DNA of 64,000 bases from Paenibacillus sp. Soil522. Lineage in GTDB: Bacteria > Bacillota > Bacilli > Paenibacillales > Paenibacillaceae. The stretch lies in the NCBI RefSeq assembly GCF_001428245.1, contig NZ_LMRV01000002.1:1-64000 (forward strand), given 5' to 3'. Made by a program: the position numbers and the translations under genes. The notes beneath the pieces were generated by a model that worked only from the letters and a program-made list of their open reading frames with translations, made no database searches and had not been told where the DNA came from. This document shows, piece by piece, positions 56,427 to 64,000 of this stretch. The number at the start of each line of letters is the position of its first letter. Positions within the stretch are counted from its first letter, which is position 1.

Positions 56427-58097
56427 GTGGGGAGCAATTGGTGGAAAGAAGCAATCGCTTATCAAATTTATCCGCGCAGTTTTATGGATAGCAATGGGGA
56501 TGGCATCGGCGATTTGCAAGGGGTCAATTCCAAGCTGGATTATTTAAAGGAGCTCGGAATTGACGTCATCTGGATCTGTCCGATGTACAAATCTCCAAAT
56601 GACGATAACGGGTATGATATATCGGATTTTCAGGACATTATGGACGAGTTCGGTACCATGTACGATTTCGACCGGCTTCTTCATGAGGTCCATCAGCGGG
56701 GGATGAAGCTGATTTTAGATTTAGTGATTAACCATACTTCAGACGAACACCCTTGGTTCATCGAATCCCGTTCCAGTAAACATAATCCCAAAAGGGACTA
56801 CTACATTTGGAGCGACGAGAAGGACGGTGCCGAGCCAAACAACTGGGAGAGCATATTTGGCGGTTCGGCCTGGGAATACGACTCGCATACCGAGCAATAT
56901 TTTATGCATATTTTCTCCAAGAAGCAGCCCGATTTAAATTGGGAAAATCCAAAGGTCCGTCAAGAGCTGTATGAGATGGTCAACTGGTGGTTTGGTAAAG
57001 GAATAGACGGCTTCCGTATCGATGCGATTACTCATATCAAGAAAGTACCGGGCTTTCCCGACCTGCCTAACCCGAACAAGCTTAGCTTTGTACCTTCGTT
57101 CGAGGGGCACAGAAACCGTGAAGGTATTCATGAATTTCTCGAAGAGCTAAAGCGGGAGACCTTTGATAAATATGATTGTATGACCGTTGGAGAAGCAGGT
57201 GGGGTAAGTATTGAGGATGCTGAGCAATGGGTCGGAGAACAAAATGGAAAATTCAATATGATTTTTCAATTTGAAACAAATGGACTTTGGGAGAAAAGCG
57301 TAGACGGTGGTTTGGATCTCCATACGCTTAAGAAAACACTTTCCAGGTGGCAAAAAGGGCTGGAGGGAAGCGGTTGGAATGCGTTGTTTATGGAAAACCA
57401 TGACCTGCCCCGTTCCGTTTCCACTTGGGGTGACGATCGCACCAATTGGGACAAGTCTGCCAAAGCGCTTGCTACCATGTATTTTCTGATGCAGGGAACC
57501 CCGTTTATTTACCAGGGCCAGGAAATCGGGATGACCAACGTACAATTTGAATCGATTGAAGAATACAACGATGTCTCGGCGAAAAATATGTATCGGATCG
57601 AAATGGAAAACGGAAAAAGCCATGATGACATTATGCAGATCATTTGGAAAAATGGCCGGGATAATTCCCGAACACCAATGCAGTGGAATGATCAGATGTA
57701 TGCTGGATTCACAGAGGGGACCCCTTGGCTTGCGGTTAATCAAAATTATAAAGAAATCAATGTCCAAAAGGCGCTGCAAAATCCTGATTCCATCTATCAT
57801 TATTACAAAAAACTGATCCAATTGCGAAAAACGGACCCGGTTGCAATATACGGCACTTACGATCTCATTCTGCCAAATCATAAGGAAATTTATGCTTATA
57901 CAAGATCGCTTGACCATGAAAAACTACTGATTATTGTAAATCTATTTCCGGAAGAAACAACGTGCAGCCTGCCCAGAAATATAAAATATACTTCTTCAGA
58001 GCTATTAATTTCAAACTATCCGGTTGCTCCTGAAGACAATATCCGGAAAATATCGTTACGGCCATACGAAGCCAGAGTTTATCGGTTAGTCAAGTAG
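56427..58097 (+). CDS. GH13 alpha-glucosidase (oligo-1,6-glucosidase type)
   Basis: The 556-aa intracellular alpha-glucosidase has 'WWKEAIAYQIYPRSF' at the start and the GH13 conserved regions: 'DLVINHTSDEHPW', 'GFRIDAITH' (nucleophile Asp), 'MTVGEAGGVS' (acid/base Glu) and 'FMENHDLPRSVS'. It resembles MalL and sucrose-active GH13_31 enzymes. Start: GTG at 56427 nine bases after AGAGGAG gives the family length; ATG at 56373, directly after the GH32 stop, would add 18 residues. It is the last gene of the LacI-controlled operon. Confidence 0.93.
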   Translation: MGSNWWKEAIAYQIYPRSFMDSNGDGIGDLQGVNSKLDYLKELGIDVIWICPMYKSPNDDNGYDISDFQDIMDEFGTMYDFDRLLHEVHQRGMKLILDLVINHTSDEHPWFIESRSSKHNPKRDYYIWSDEKDGAEPNNWESIFGGSAWEYDSHTEQYFMHIFSKKQPDLNWENPKVRQELYEMVNWWFGKGIDGFRIDAITHIKKVPGFPDLPNPNKLSFVPSFEGHRNREGIHEFLEELKRETFDKYDCMTVGEAGGVSIEDAEQWVGEQNGKFNMIFQFETNGLWEKSVDGGLDLHTLKKTLSRWQKGLEGSGWNALFMENHDLPRSVSTWGDDRTNWDKSAKALATMYFLMQGTPFIYQGQEIGMTNVQFESIEEYNDVSAKNMYRIEMENGKSHDDIMQIIWKNGRDNSRTPMQWNDQMYAGFTEGTPWLAVNQNYKEINVQKALQNPDSIYHYYKKLIQLRKTDPVAIYGTYDLILPNHKEIYAYTRSLDHEKLLIIVNLFPEETTCSLPRNIKYTSSELLISNYPVAPEDNIRKISLRPYEARVYRLVK

Positions 58098-58178
58098 AAC
58101 CAGGAAATATGTTACCCCTTTTATCAAAGCAAATATAGGCAAATGTAAATCGAAATCATAAGAAACAACTCATTATAA

Positions 58179-58211
58179 ACAGGCTGCCGGCAAATCATTG
58201 CGGCAGCCTGT
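58179..58211. terminator. intrinsic terminator between GH13 and pepT
   Basis: ACAGGCTGCCG pairs with CGGCAGCCTGT around an 11-base loop. The T-richer side is on the minus strand (TTTATAAT), so it mainly ends pepT, and may also stop the GH13 transcript. Confidence 0.7.
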
Positions 58212-58248
58212 ACGGTTAATAACGGCACGAAAGGTGCCGCGCATGCTT

Positions 58249-59487
58249 CTAAGCTTTTTGTTCGTACAGCTTAACGATTTCGATTATCGTATGTACAGCC
58301 TGCACCATCGTGTCAGCCGAGACATACTCGAATCGGCCGTGATAATTTTCTCCGCCTGTAAATATATTCGGTGTCGGCAATCCCATGTAGGATAGCTGAG
58401 AGCCGTCCGTACCGCCCCGAATCGGTTGAATGATCGGCTGAATACCGAGATTCTTCATGGCTTGCTCCGCGATATCCACGACTTCTTTGACAGGCTCGAT
58501 TTTCTCCCTCATGTTGAAGTATTGGTCTCTGATTTCAAGCGTTATGCGCTCTTCCCCGTATTTTGCCTTTAGCTCTTCGACAATGCGGGCAAGCTCCAAT
58601 TTTCTCTCGTTAAACCGATTACGGTCGTGATCGCGTATCAAATAACGCTGCTGCGTTTGCTCAACGTCGCCCTGAATGGAGGTTAGATGGTAAAAACCTT
58701 CGTGCCCTTCTGTCCGCTCAGGCGTTTCATCCTCAGGCAGCCTTGCGTGAAGCTCCATCGCGATTTTGGCGGCATTGACCATTTTGCCTTTAGCTGTTCC
58801 TGGGTGAACGTTCTTGCCCTTGCACGTAATAAGCGCAGCCGCCGCGTTAAAGCTCTCGTACTGAAGCTCGCCAAGGGGGCCGCCGTCCATCGTATAGGCA
58901 TAGACAGCGTCAAAGGCGGTCACATCAAACTTATGCGGACCTCTGCCGATTTCTTCATCCGGAGTGAAGGCGACTCTAACTCTGCCGTGCTTCAGCTCAG
59001 GATGTTGAATCAGATAGGCCATAGCTGTCATTATCTCGGCAATGCCAGCTTTATCGTCGGCGCCAAGCAGGGTGGTGCCGTCCGTAGTAATCAACGTTTG
59101 GCCTTTATAGCCGGCAAGCTCCGGAAAATCGCGCGGCGATAGAACGATATTCAGCGATTCGTTCAAGACGATGTCCTGCCCGTCATATTGCTCTATAATT
59201 TGGGGCTTTACGCCGGAGCCTGTAAAATCAGTAGCCGTATCGATATGGGCAAGGAAACCGATTGTCGGGATTTGCTTGTCGGTATTGGCTGGAAGAGTCG
59301 CCATGACATAGCCGTTTGAATCCATCGTAATCTCATGCATGCCGATGGCTTTCAATTCCTCAACGAGCATATGGGCTAGCGTCAGTTGTCCCGGTGTGGA
59401 GGGGCAAGTGCTGCTGGACTCATCGGACTGTGTTTCAACTTGTGCATAAGAGATAAATCTGGACATCATCTCGATTTTCATTGTCAT
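58249..59487 (-). CDS. pepT: peptidase T (tripeptide aminopeptidase)
   Basis: The 412-aa M20-family metallopeptidase removes N-terminal residues from tripeptides in the cytoplasm. Metal-site motifs: '[12 protein letters not shown]' (His, Asp), '[14 protein letters not shown]' (bridging Asp), '[13 protein letters not shown]' (catalytic Glu pair) and '[14 protein letters not shown]'. '[19 protein letters not shown]' near the end carries the last ligand region. Start ATG at 59487 behind GGAGTGG; the longer frame to 59532 lacks a site. Unrelated in function to its sugar-gene neighbours. Confidence 0.96.
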   Translation of the reverse strand: MTMKIEMMSRFISYAQVETQSDESSSTCPSTPGQLTLAHMLVEELKAIGMHEITMDSNGYVMATLPANTDKQIPTIGFLAHIDTATDFTGSGVKPQIIEQYDGQDIVLNESLNIVLSPRDFPELAGYKGQTLITTDGTTLLGADDKAGIAEIMTAMAYLIQHPELKHGRVRVAFTPDEEIGRGPHKFDVTAFDAVYAYTMDGGPLGELQYESFNAAAALITCKGKNVHPGTAKGKMVNAAKIAMELHARLPEDETPERTEGHEGFYHLTSIQGDVEQTQQRYLIRDHDRNRFNERKLELARIVEELKAKYGEERITLEIRDQYFNMREKIEPVKEVVDIAEQAMKNLGIQPIIQPIRGGTDGSQLSYMGLPTPNIFTGGENYHGRFEYVSADTMVQAVHTIIEIVKLYEQKA

Positions 59488-59552
59488 TTCACCACTCCAG
59501 TTCAATTTGTCATATAGCAAAGTATAATACAAATGAGGCGGCTTCCAAAAGA

Positions 59553-61211
59553 TTAACTTAATTTCGTGATCATGTAATCTGCCGTACGTATTGCAAGGGA
59601 TACCGTTGATAAAGTCGGATTGGAGGCCCCCATGGGAGGGAGAACGCTATTATCGGCCACAAATAAGCCTGCTACGCCAAACACTTCGCCATAAGGGCTC
59701 GTCACCCCATCGCTGCTGTCATTACTCATCCGGCAAGTTCCCGACACATGATTATCTTGCCCCGCAGGCATCAGACAAAGATCAGTCCGGCCGTTCTTTG
59801 AAACCAAAGGCGCTTTAATGACCCCGGAAACTCGTCTTACCGCCTGGGCAACTTGCTCAATAATTTCTTTATCCTTTTCGCTGTAAGAGAAATCGATTTG
59901 TATTTCCGGTACCCCATATTCATCCCGGTTATTCGGGTTCAAATACATGTGATTTTGAAACCGCGATTCCACCATGCCAAAACCTTCAAACCGAACTCCC
60001 AATTCCTTCTGTAAAGGCGGATCTTCATAACTGTACCAAAAATCAGCACCAGGTCCATAAAGTTGAATTTGAAAAGGCTGCTCATCCGTTTGAGGGATTA
60101 AAATGCCAAGCGCCCCCAATAGCTCGGAAAAATCCGCCCTTTCCAGCATTCCATGCGCCATGATAAAAGAATGATTGGAGAGATAATGACCGATTGCTCT
60201 TCCTTGAATCCCCGAATGAAGCAGAATTTGCGGCGTTTTGAGAGCCCCAGCCGACAAAACCACGGTCTTCGATTTGAGAAAAAACGATTTCTTTTCCGAG
60301 TTCATCGCCTCTATGCCAACAACTTTCCCATTTTCGTGGAGCACCTTCACTGCACGGGTTTTCACAGCCAAATCAAAAGACCTGCGGTTTAATGAGTACC
60401 CAAATAAATCCATGGCGCTAAAAAATACATTGGAATGAATCTGTCCATATTTTGTCGGCGCTAAATCGGCCGCAAGCGGAAAACCTGCCGCTTCGGTAAA
60501 GCCGCCTCCACGAAGCCGGTTCACGAGGACTTCCGTGATCGAAGAGCCCTTGGTGTAATCGCGGCTAACATTCATCACCTCTTCGGCGATATTGTAGTAA
60601 TAACTCATCTCTTTCAATGGGACCGGCCACTTTCTCAGCACCGAAGGATGCATGCGGGGAGAGACGGCGGACCAAAACAACGTTCTTCCCCCAAGCGCAT
60701 AAAGCATCGTAGCCGCCGGAAAGTCCGGGATGGTCTTGCCAATCGGTATCGAAATTTTAGGGTTTGTAAATAGTTGTACGAATCGTTCCACATTTAACGT
60801 AGGGAGATTCTGCGCATGCGTCGGCAATAAAAGATCGCCAGCCTCAACGACACCGATCCGCTTGCCATTTGCAATTAACTGCTCGCATAGCCTCCAAAGA
60901 ACGGCGCTGCCTCCCGCCCCGGTGCCAACGATCAATACGTCATAGTCGGTCTTCTCCATCTCCTCTATCCGGGTAAGCGGAATCCATTGATCCAAATAGC
61001 CTGTCGGAGGGGCAGGCGGGCAGGCGGGGGGAATATAAAGCCGGCTCCTGCCCGCCTCGTTTAACGGCGGGAGCCTAATCGGTTTGCCTCCAATATTGCG
61101 GTCAGGCTCCTTAATATCCGGGTTCAGAAATTTGAGTTCCGCGACTGGAATCTGATGTTGATTCGCGATATTTCGCAGAGTATGCCCGTCATTTGCAATA
61201 TAGATTCTCAT
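59553..61211 (-). CDS. GMC oxidoreductase with N-terminal LysM domain, copy 2
   Basis: The 552-aa paralog of the protein at 47517: LysM (1-45, '[18 protein letters not shown]'), FAD site '[19 protein letters not shown]', '[15 protein letters not shown]', and C-terminal '[13 protein letters not shown]' and '[20 protein letters not shown]'. About half of the positions look identical by eye, and both lack a signal peptide. Its ATG follows GAGAGGAAG 21 bases after the stop of a ThuA-domain gene, so ThuA and this enzyme are co-transcribed. Substrate is probably a sugar or glycoside different from that of copy 1. Confidence 0.88.
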   Translation of the reverse strand: MRIYIANDGHTLRNIANQHQIPVAELKFLNPDIKEPDRNIGGKPIRLPPLNEAGRSRLYIPPACPPAPPTGYLDQWIPLTRIEEMEKTDYDVLIVGTGAGGSAVLWRLCEQLIANGKRIGVVEAGDLLLPTHAQNLPTLNVERFVQLFTNPKISIPIGKTIPDFPAATMLYALGGRTLFWSAVSPRMHPSVLRKWPVPLKEMSYYYNIAEEVMNVSRDYTKGSSITEVLVNRLRGGGFTEAAGFPLAADLAPTKYGQIHSNVFFSAMDLFGYSLNRRSFDLAVKTRAVKVLHENGKVVGIEAMNSEKKSFFLKSKTVVLSAGALKTPQILLHSGIQGRAIGHYLSNHSFIMAHGMLERADFSELLGALGILIPQTDEQPFQIQLYGPGADFWYSYEDPPLQKELGVRFEGFGMVESRFQNHMYLNPNNRDEYGVPEIQIDFSYSEKDKEIIEQVAQAVRRVSGVIKAPLVSKNGRTDLCLMPAGQDNHVSGTCRMSNDSSDGVTSPYGEVFGVAGLFVADNSVLPPMGASNPTLSTVSLAIRTADYMITKLS

Positions 61212-61232
61212 GGTGTCACTTCCTCTCGATCA

Positions 61233-61946
61233 TCACCGGGCAGCCCAAACCATTCCCCGCTGCATCATAGTCAGGACTTCAGGCTTTGTTACAACATCCA
61301 AGGAATGTCCTAAAGAACAGTAAAAAACGCGGCCTTTCCCGTATTTTTTTGTCCATACGACCGGCATGACCACTTCTCTCCAAACTTCCGGGGGATGAAC
61401 CCGATCGAAACAGGTGGTTGCAAGCACTACGTTGGCCGGGTCAACAAGCATGTAGTATTGCTCGCTAGTCACTTCAAAGTCCTGAATTCCGGCCATTATA
61501 GGGTGATTCCGATTGCAAACGCGGACCTGATAGGTGATTCCCGCTCCTCCGGGATGAGCGGCAAACTGTCCGCCTACCATGAGCTGGTATTCGATTTCAC
61601 AACGAAACGCATCCCCCATGCCGCCGTGCATCCCGGCTAAGCCGGTTCCATTCCTGACAGCGTCAAGCAAGGAAGCCAGCTGCTCTTTCGTGATCGTTCC
61701 AGCCGTCCAATCGGGAACGATCAAATCCGTCTGCCGTAATTTTTCCTGGTCAAGCAAAATATCCAATGTATCTGAAATTTCGACCTCAAAGTTTGCCTGG
61801 CGCAGCAATCCTGCAAGAATTTCCGCAATTTCTTTAGGTTGATGGGGGAGATAGCCGCCTTGTAAAATTAAGGCCTTTTTTCGCTTGCCAAAATCATTTT
61901 GGGATGGCCGCGATCTTATATTAATAACTATAGAATGATTATTCAT
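61233..61946 (-). CDS. ThuA-domain protein
   Basis: The 237-aa protein has a ThuA (class I glutamine amidotransferase-like) fold: 'KALILQGGYLPHQPKEIAEI', 'GLAGMHGGMGDAFRCEIEYQ', 'VGGQFAAHPGGAGITY', 'PVVWTKKYGKGRVFYCSLGH'. ThuA of rhizobia works in trehalose use via 3-keto sugars. Here it is the first gene of a pair with GMC copy 2, matching that theme. GGGAGGAAGAG precedes ATG 61946. No signal peptide. Confidence 0.88.
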   Translation of the reverse strand: MNNHSIVINIRSRPSQNDFGKRKKALILQGGYLPHQPKEIAEILAGLLRQANFEVEISDTLDILLDQEKLRQTDLIVPDWTAGTITKEQLASLLDAVRNGTGLAGMHGGMGDAFRCEIEYQLMVGGQFAAHPGGAGITYQVRVCNRNHPIMAGIQDFEVTSEQYYMLVDPANVVLATTCFDRVHPPEVWREVVMPVVWTKKYGKGRVFYCSLGHSLDVVTKPEVLTMMQRGMVWAAR

Positions 61947-62083
61947 CAGCACTCTTCCTCCCTAGCTGTTGTTTCATGTTTGCGTAAAAGCCGGATATCA
62001 TCAAAATATGCCCAAATACAATTTTCGGTGATAGTCCAAAAGCTAGGAAAGCAAACCGATACAAATCAATCGGATGATCATTA

Positions 62084-62122
62084 CGAAAAAGCGCCGGTTC
62101 CATTGCCATGGAATCGGCGCTT
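62084..62122 (-). terminator. intrinsic terminator after the DUF2156 gene
   Basis: On the minus strand AAGCGCCGATTCCAT pairs with ATGGAA.CGGCGCTT around GGCA and runs into TTTTTC. Confidence 0.85.
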
Positions 62123-62170
62123 CTGTCTTAGTTTTATTTCATGCAAGCAATACTTAAAAGCGTTCCCCGG

Positions 62171-63235
62171 TTAGGCCCGTTTCCTTGAAATAGAGCTCCC
62201 GTTCATGTAAAGCTTGGAAGTGATTTTGTCTTGCGAAAGCTGATTGGCGCAAGGTCTATGAATGATAAGGGCAAGCAGCGCAACCGTAATGGGAATGGTG
62301 GCAGGTTGATAGACTAAGTAGACATCCTCCCATTTTGGCGCGAATTTATTTTTATAATCATACAAACCTTTAAAGTTATACAGCTTGTTCCCATACTTGT
62401 AGAGCAGTTTGACAATGAGCAAATCACCCGCGTTTGCCAAGGGGGCCATGCCCAAGCTGCAGAAGTCATACTTATTTTCTTGGGCCCACTTGAATAATGA
62501 AATAAACAGAACATCCATTGTGCCATGCGGACATGCTTTCGTATAGCGCATCAAGTCTACCGTTATTTTCCGGCAAACCGGCGCCTCTTCCTGAGCGGCT
62601 CGGAGCGGGTGATGGTCGCCTGCGATCGAAACGAACGCCTCGTAATTGCCATCAGGGCCAACAAGTACGGCAACGGGAAAACGGCTCACATAATCCGGTG
62701 AAAAAGATCCGACAGAGAAGCTTTTCTCCTTCCGGTCACTGAGCCACTCATCCGATATAGCTTGAAGACGATTCAGGAACGAATCGGAATAAGGCGGGAG
62801 CATGACTTGAAAGGAATAACCATTGCGCAGAAATTTATTTATGCGGTTTCGCAGCTTAAGCCAGTGCTTGCCGTTCAAATGAAAACTGGACAAGTCTACT
62901 TGAGCTTCTTCTCCAATTTTGACGAATTGCAGCCCCAATTTCTCATACAGCGGAAGAAATGCAGCTTTTGCCTGGTAGAAGACCGGTATCCGCTTATTTT
63001 CAAGGCAGTCTGTCATAAACTGCTCGACGACTCGTCTAGTAGACTCGGGGGATTTTCCAATGGGGTCGCCAAGCACGATTCTTCTCTTTCCGACCGAGCG
63101 ATATACGATTAACGCTTCGTGAGCAGTATCCCAGAACCATTCCTTATCGCCAAGATAGTATAAATGCGTGTGTGAAGTATGACCGCAGTTTTTAAGCAGA
63201 TGATAAAGACGTTTTTCATGCGTTACATCGATCAA
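62171..63235 (-). CDS. DUF2156 phosphatidylglycerol lysyltransferase-domain protein
   Basis: The 354-aa protein corresponds to the cytoplasmic catalytic half of MprF (two GNAT-like folds) without the N-terminal flippase: 'KRRIVLGDPIGKSPESTRRV', 'GLQFVKIGEEAQVDLSSF', 'AISDEWLSDRKEKSFSVG', 'DLMRYTKACPHGTMDVLFIS' and 'FCSLGMAPLANAGD'. A short hydrophobic segment ('IPITVALLALIIH') near residue 320 may attach it to the membrane. It may add amino acids to phosphatidylglycerol or another acceptor. The TTG at 63235 sits eight bases after GGAGG; the TTG at 63250 overlaps that site. Confidence 0.85.
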   Translation of the reverse strand: MIDVTHEKRLYHLLKNCGHTSHTHLYYLGDKEWFWDTAHEALIVYRSVGKRRIVLGDPIGKSPESTRRVVEQFMTDCLENKRIPVFYQAKAAFLPLYEKLGLQFVKIGEEAQVDLSSFHLNGKHWLKLRNRINKFLRNGYSFQVMLPPYSDSFLNRLQAISDEWLSDRKEKSFSVGSFSPDYVSRFPVAVLVGPDGNYEAFVSIAGDHHPLRAAQEEAPVCRKITVDLMRYTKACPHGTMDVLFISLFKWAQENKYDFCSLGMAPLANAGDLLIVKLLYKYGNKLYNFKGLYDYKNKFAPKWEDVYLVYQPATIPITVALLALIIHRPCANQLSQDKITSKLYMNGSSISRKRA

Positions 63236-63335
63236 AAGAAAATCCTCCAAGTTTTGCAGTATCTATGCTGAAGTCAGTGTCGAATTATGTCTATGACTAT
63301 ATTATATCGGCTTTGTCTTTATCTTTGAAGAGCTT

Positions 63336-63668
63336 TTACCGATTTTCATTCGTTGTGCAGCATTCTATTATTCGATATACTTTCCCTTTCGTTAAAGTGG
63401 ATAATGCGTACGCCACCCATTCCGAAATGCTTTCTTCACCGCCAAGCAAAAATAAATTCGCTGAGCAGCGCCTCATAATCTCCGATTTTGTAGCAAAAGG
63501 GATATATCCGGTTCTGGTAACATACAAAACGGGATATTTCGATAATGCCATTATGTCCATACCGATTTCCGGCAATCGCTCAATAGGGGCAATTCGTATA
63601 TTCAATTCGAAAGGAGCATAGATTCTTGCATAAGCGGCAGCTTCCGTAAAAGTATTTTTGTACACCAT
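63336..63668 (-). CDS. small protein resembling one cell-wall-binding repeat 2 unit
   Basis: The 110-aa product has no signal peptide. 'KYPVLYVTRTGYIPFATKSE', 'SANLFLLGGEESISEWVAYA' and 'GKVYRI' follow the pattern of the cell wall-binding repeat 2 (PF04122: 'PILLT...LP..T', 'V.ilGG..aiS..V...L'). Only about one repeat is present, against three in surface proteins, so it may be a solitary cytoplasmic or spore form or a fragment. GAGG precedes the ATG at 63668 by five bases, which supports expression. Confidence 0.55.
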   Translation of the reverse strand: MVYKNTFTEAAAYARIYAPFELNIRIAPIERLPEIGMDIMALSKYPVLYVTRTGYIPFATKSEIMRRCSANLFLLGGEESISEWVAYALSTLTKGKVYRIIECCTTNENR

Positions 63669-63746
63669 TATCACCTCGATACATTATATGACGGATCCTA
63701 AAATATAATTTAAATAATTGAGGCTGTAGATAAGGGGGAGAGCACA

Positions 63747-64000
63747 CTGATTTCCAATGAAGAAATACAAATGATCCAGATGTTGACGGAAACTATTTTT
63801 CCTGGTGCTTGTGAGGCAAAGGTGTATGAGTTTATTTTGAGGGATATGAAAAGCAATCCTTTTTTCGTTAAAATTTATCATAAAGGGCTGCACCAGCTGA
63901 ACGAAGGAGCCGAACACATATATCATACGAAATTACTTCAGCTTAACGGGAATCAACTGACCGACTTACTGAAAATGTATGAAAATAGTGAATTTTTTCA
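63747..64000 (+). CDS. gluconate 2-dehydrogenase subunit 3-like protein (partial, runs off the edge)
   Basis: The visible 84 codons read 'ISNEEIQMIQMLTETIFPG' then 'VYEFILRDMKSNPFFVKIYH', matching the Gluconate_2-dh3 (PF13618) family start. These small subunits accompany GMC-type dehydrogenases. The frame has no ATG, GTG or TTG between the upstream stop (63711) and 63771, so CTG at 63747, seven bases after AAGGGGGAG, is the likely start. No Tat signal is present, unlike many family members. The next gene beyond the edge may be another GMC enzyme. Confidence 0.75.
   Translation, partial: MISNEEIQMIQMLTETIFPGACEAKVYEFILRDMKSNPFFVKIYHKGLHQLNEGAEHIYHTKLLQLNGNQLTDLLKMYENSEFF

Noticed and set aside
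57147-57917. 256-codon minus-strand frame over the GH13 gene
   Set aside because: Shadow of the alpha-glucosidase gene with no supporting signals.

Overview
The window looks like Paenibacillus or a close relative (Bacillales, Paenibacillaceae). Two things support this. First, the gene order yybS-gdpP-rplI-dnaB-purA followed by walR-walK-yycH-yycI-walJ-htrA-rlmH is the conserved origin-proximal block of Bacillales. Second, it carries an alpha/beta-type SASP gene (spore former), strong GGAGG ribosome binding sites and frequent GTG/TTG starts. No rRNA, tRNA, CRISPR array or prophage was seen.

Layout. 1-1 kb: gene-poor left edge with a possible IS256-type end, a near-perfect 22-bp inverted repeat and a pair of 9-bp direct repeats. 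1-5.7 kb: secreted FTP/PepSY protein, ArsB/NhaD-family permease with a structured leader, small membrane proteins, a decayed LCP (LytR-CpsA-Psr) pseudogene and a CBS-domain protein. 5.9-23.6 kb: housekeeping core covering c-di-AMP hydrolysis (gdpP), ribosomal protein bL9, replicative helicase, purine synthesis, an M23/G5/LysM cell wall hydrolase, the WalRK operon with its YycH/YycI modulators and WalJ, HtrA and RlmH. A 39-bp tandem repeat precedes rlmH.

23.6-29.1 kb: L-arabinose locus. Divergent araR faces the araB-like kinase, araD and araA. The ara promoter has an AraR box exactly inside its 17-bp spacer, and a second box lies at the araR promoter. A secreted GH43 arabinanase at 39-42 kb is the likely extracellular supplier of arabinose. 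29.2-39 kb: accessory stretch with a truncated Ig-like protein remnant, an ABC-2 exporter (two PF06182-type permeases plus ATPase), a SASP, an SRPBCC protein, two paralogous unknown ~93-aa proteins, and an operon of ECF sigma factor, membrane anti-sigma-like protein, ABC ATPase and ABC permease. 42-47.4 kb: aldo/keto reductase, a DUF6526/HSP90-like/helical-repeat three-gene operon, and class II fructose-bisphosphate aldolase.

47.5-64 kb: carbohydrate region. A LacI-type regulator sits with four matching operators next to a sugar ABC importer (binding lipoprotein plus two permeases, no ATPase here), GH32 sucrase and GH13 alpha-glucosidase. Around this lie two paralogous GMC oxidoreductases with an N-terminal LysM domain and no signal peptide, a xylose-isomerase-like TIM-barrel protein, a ThuA-domain protein, and at the right edge the start of a gluconate 2-dehydrogenase subunit 3-like gene. 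Together these look like an oxidative (3-keto-sugar type) glycoside pathway, possibly spore- or envelope-associated. This is the most promising candidate for an undescribed system. PepT, a stand-alone MprF-type lysyltransferase domain (DUF2156) and a small cell-wall-binding-repeat-like protein complete the region.
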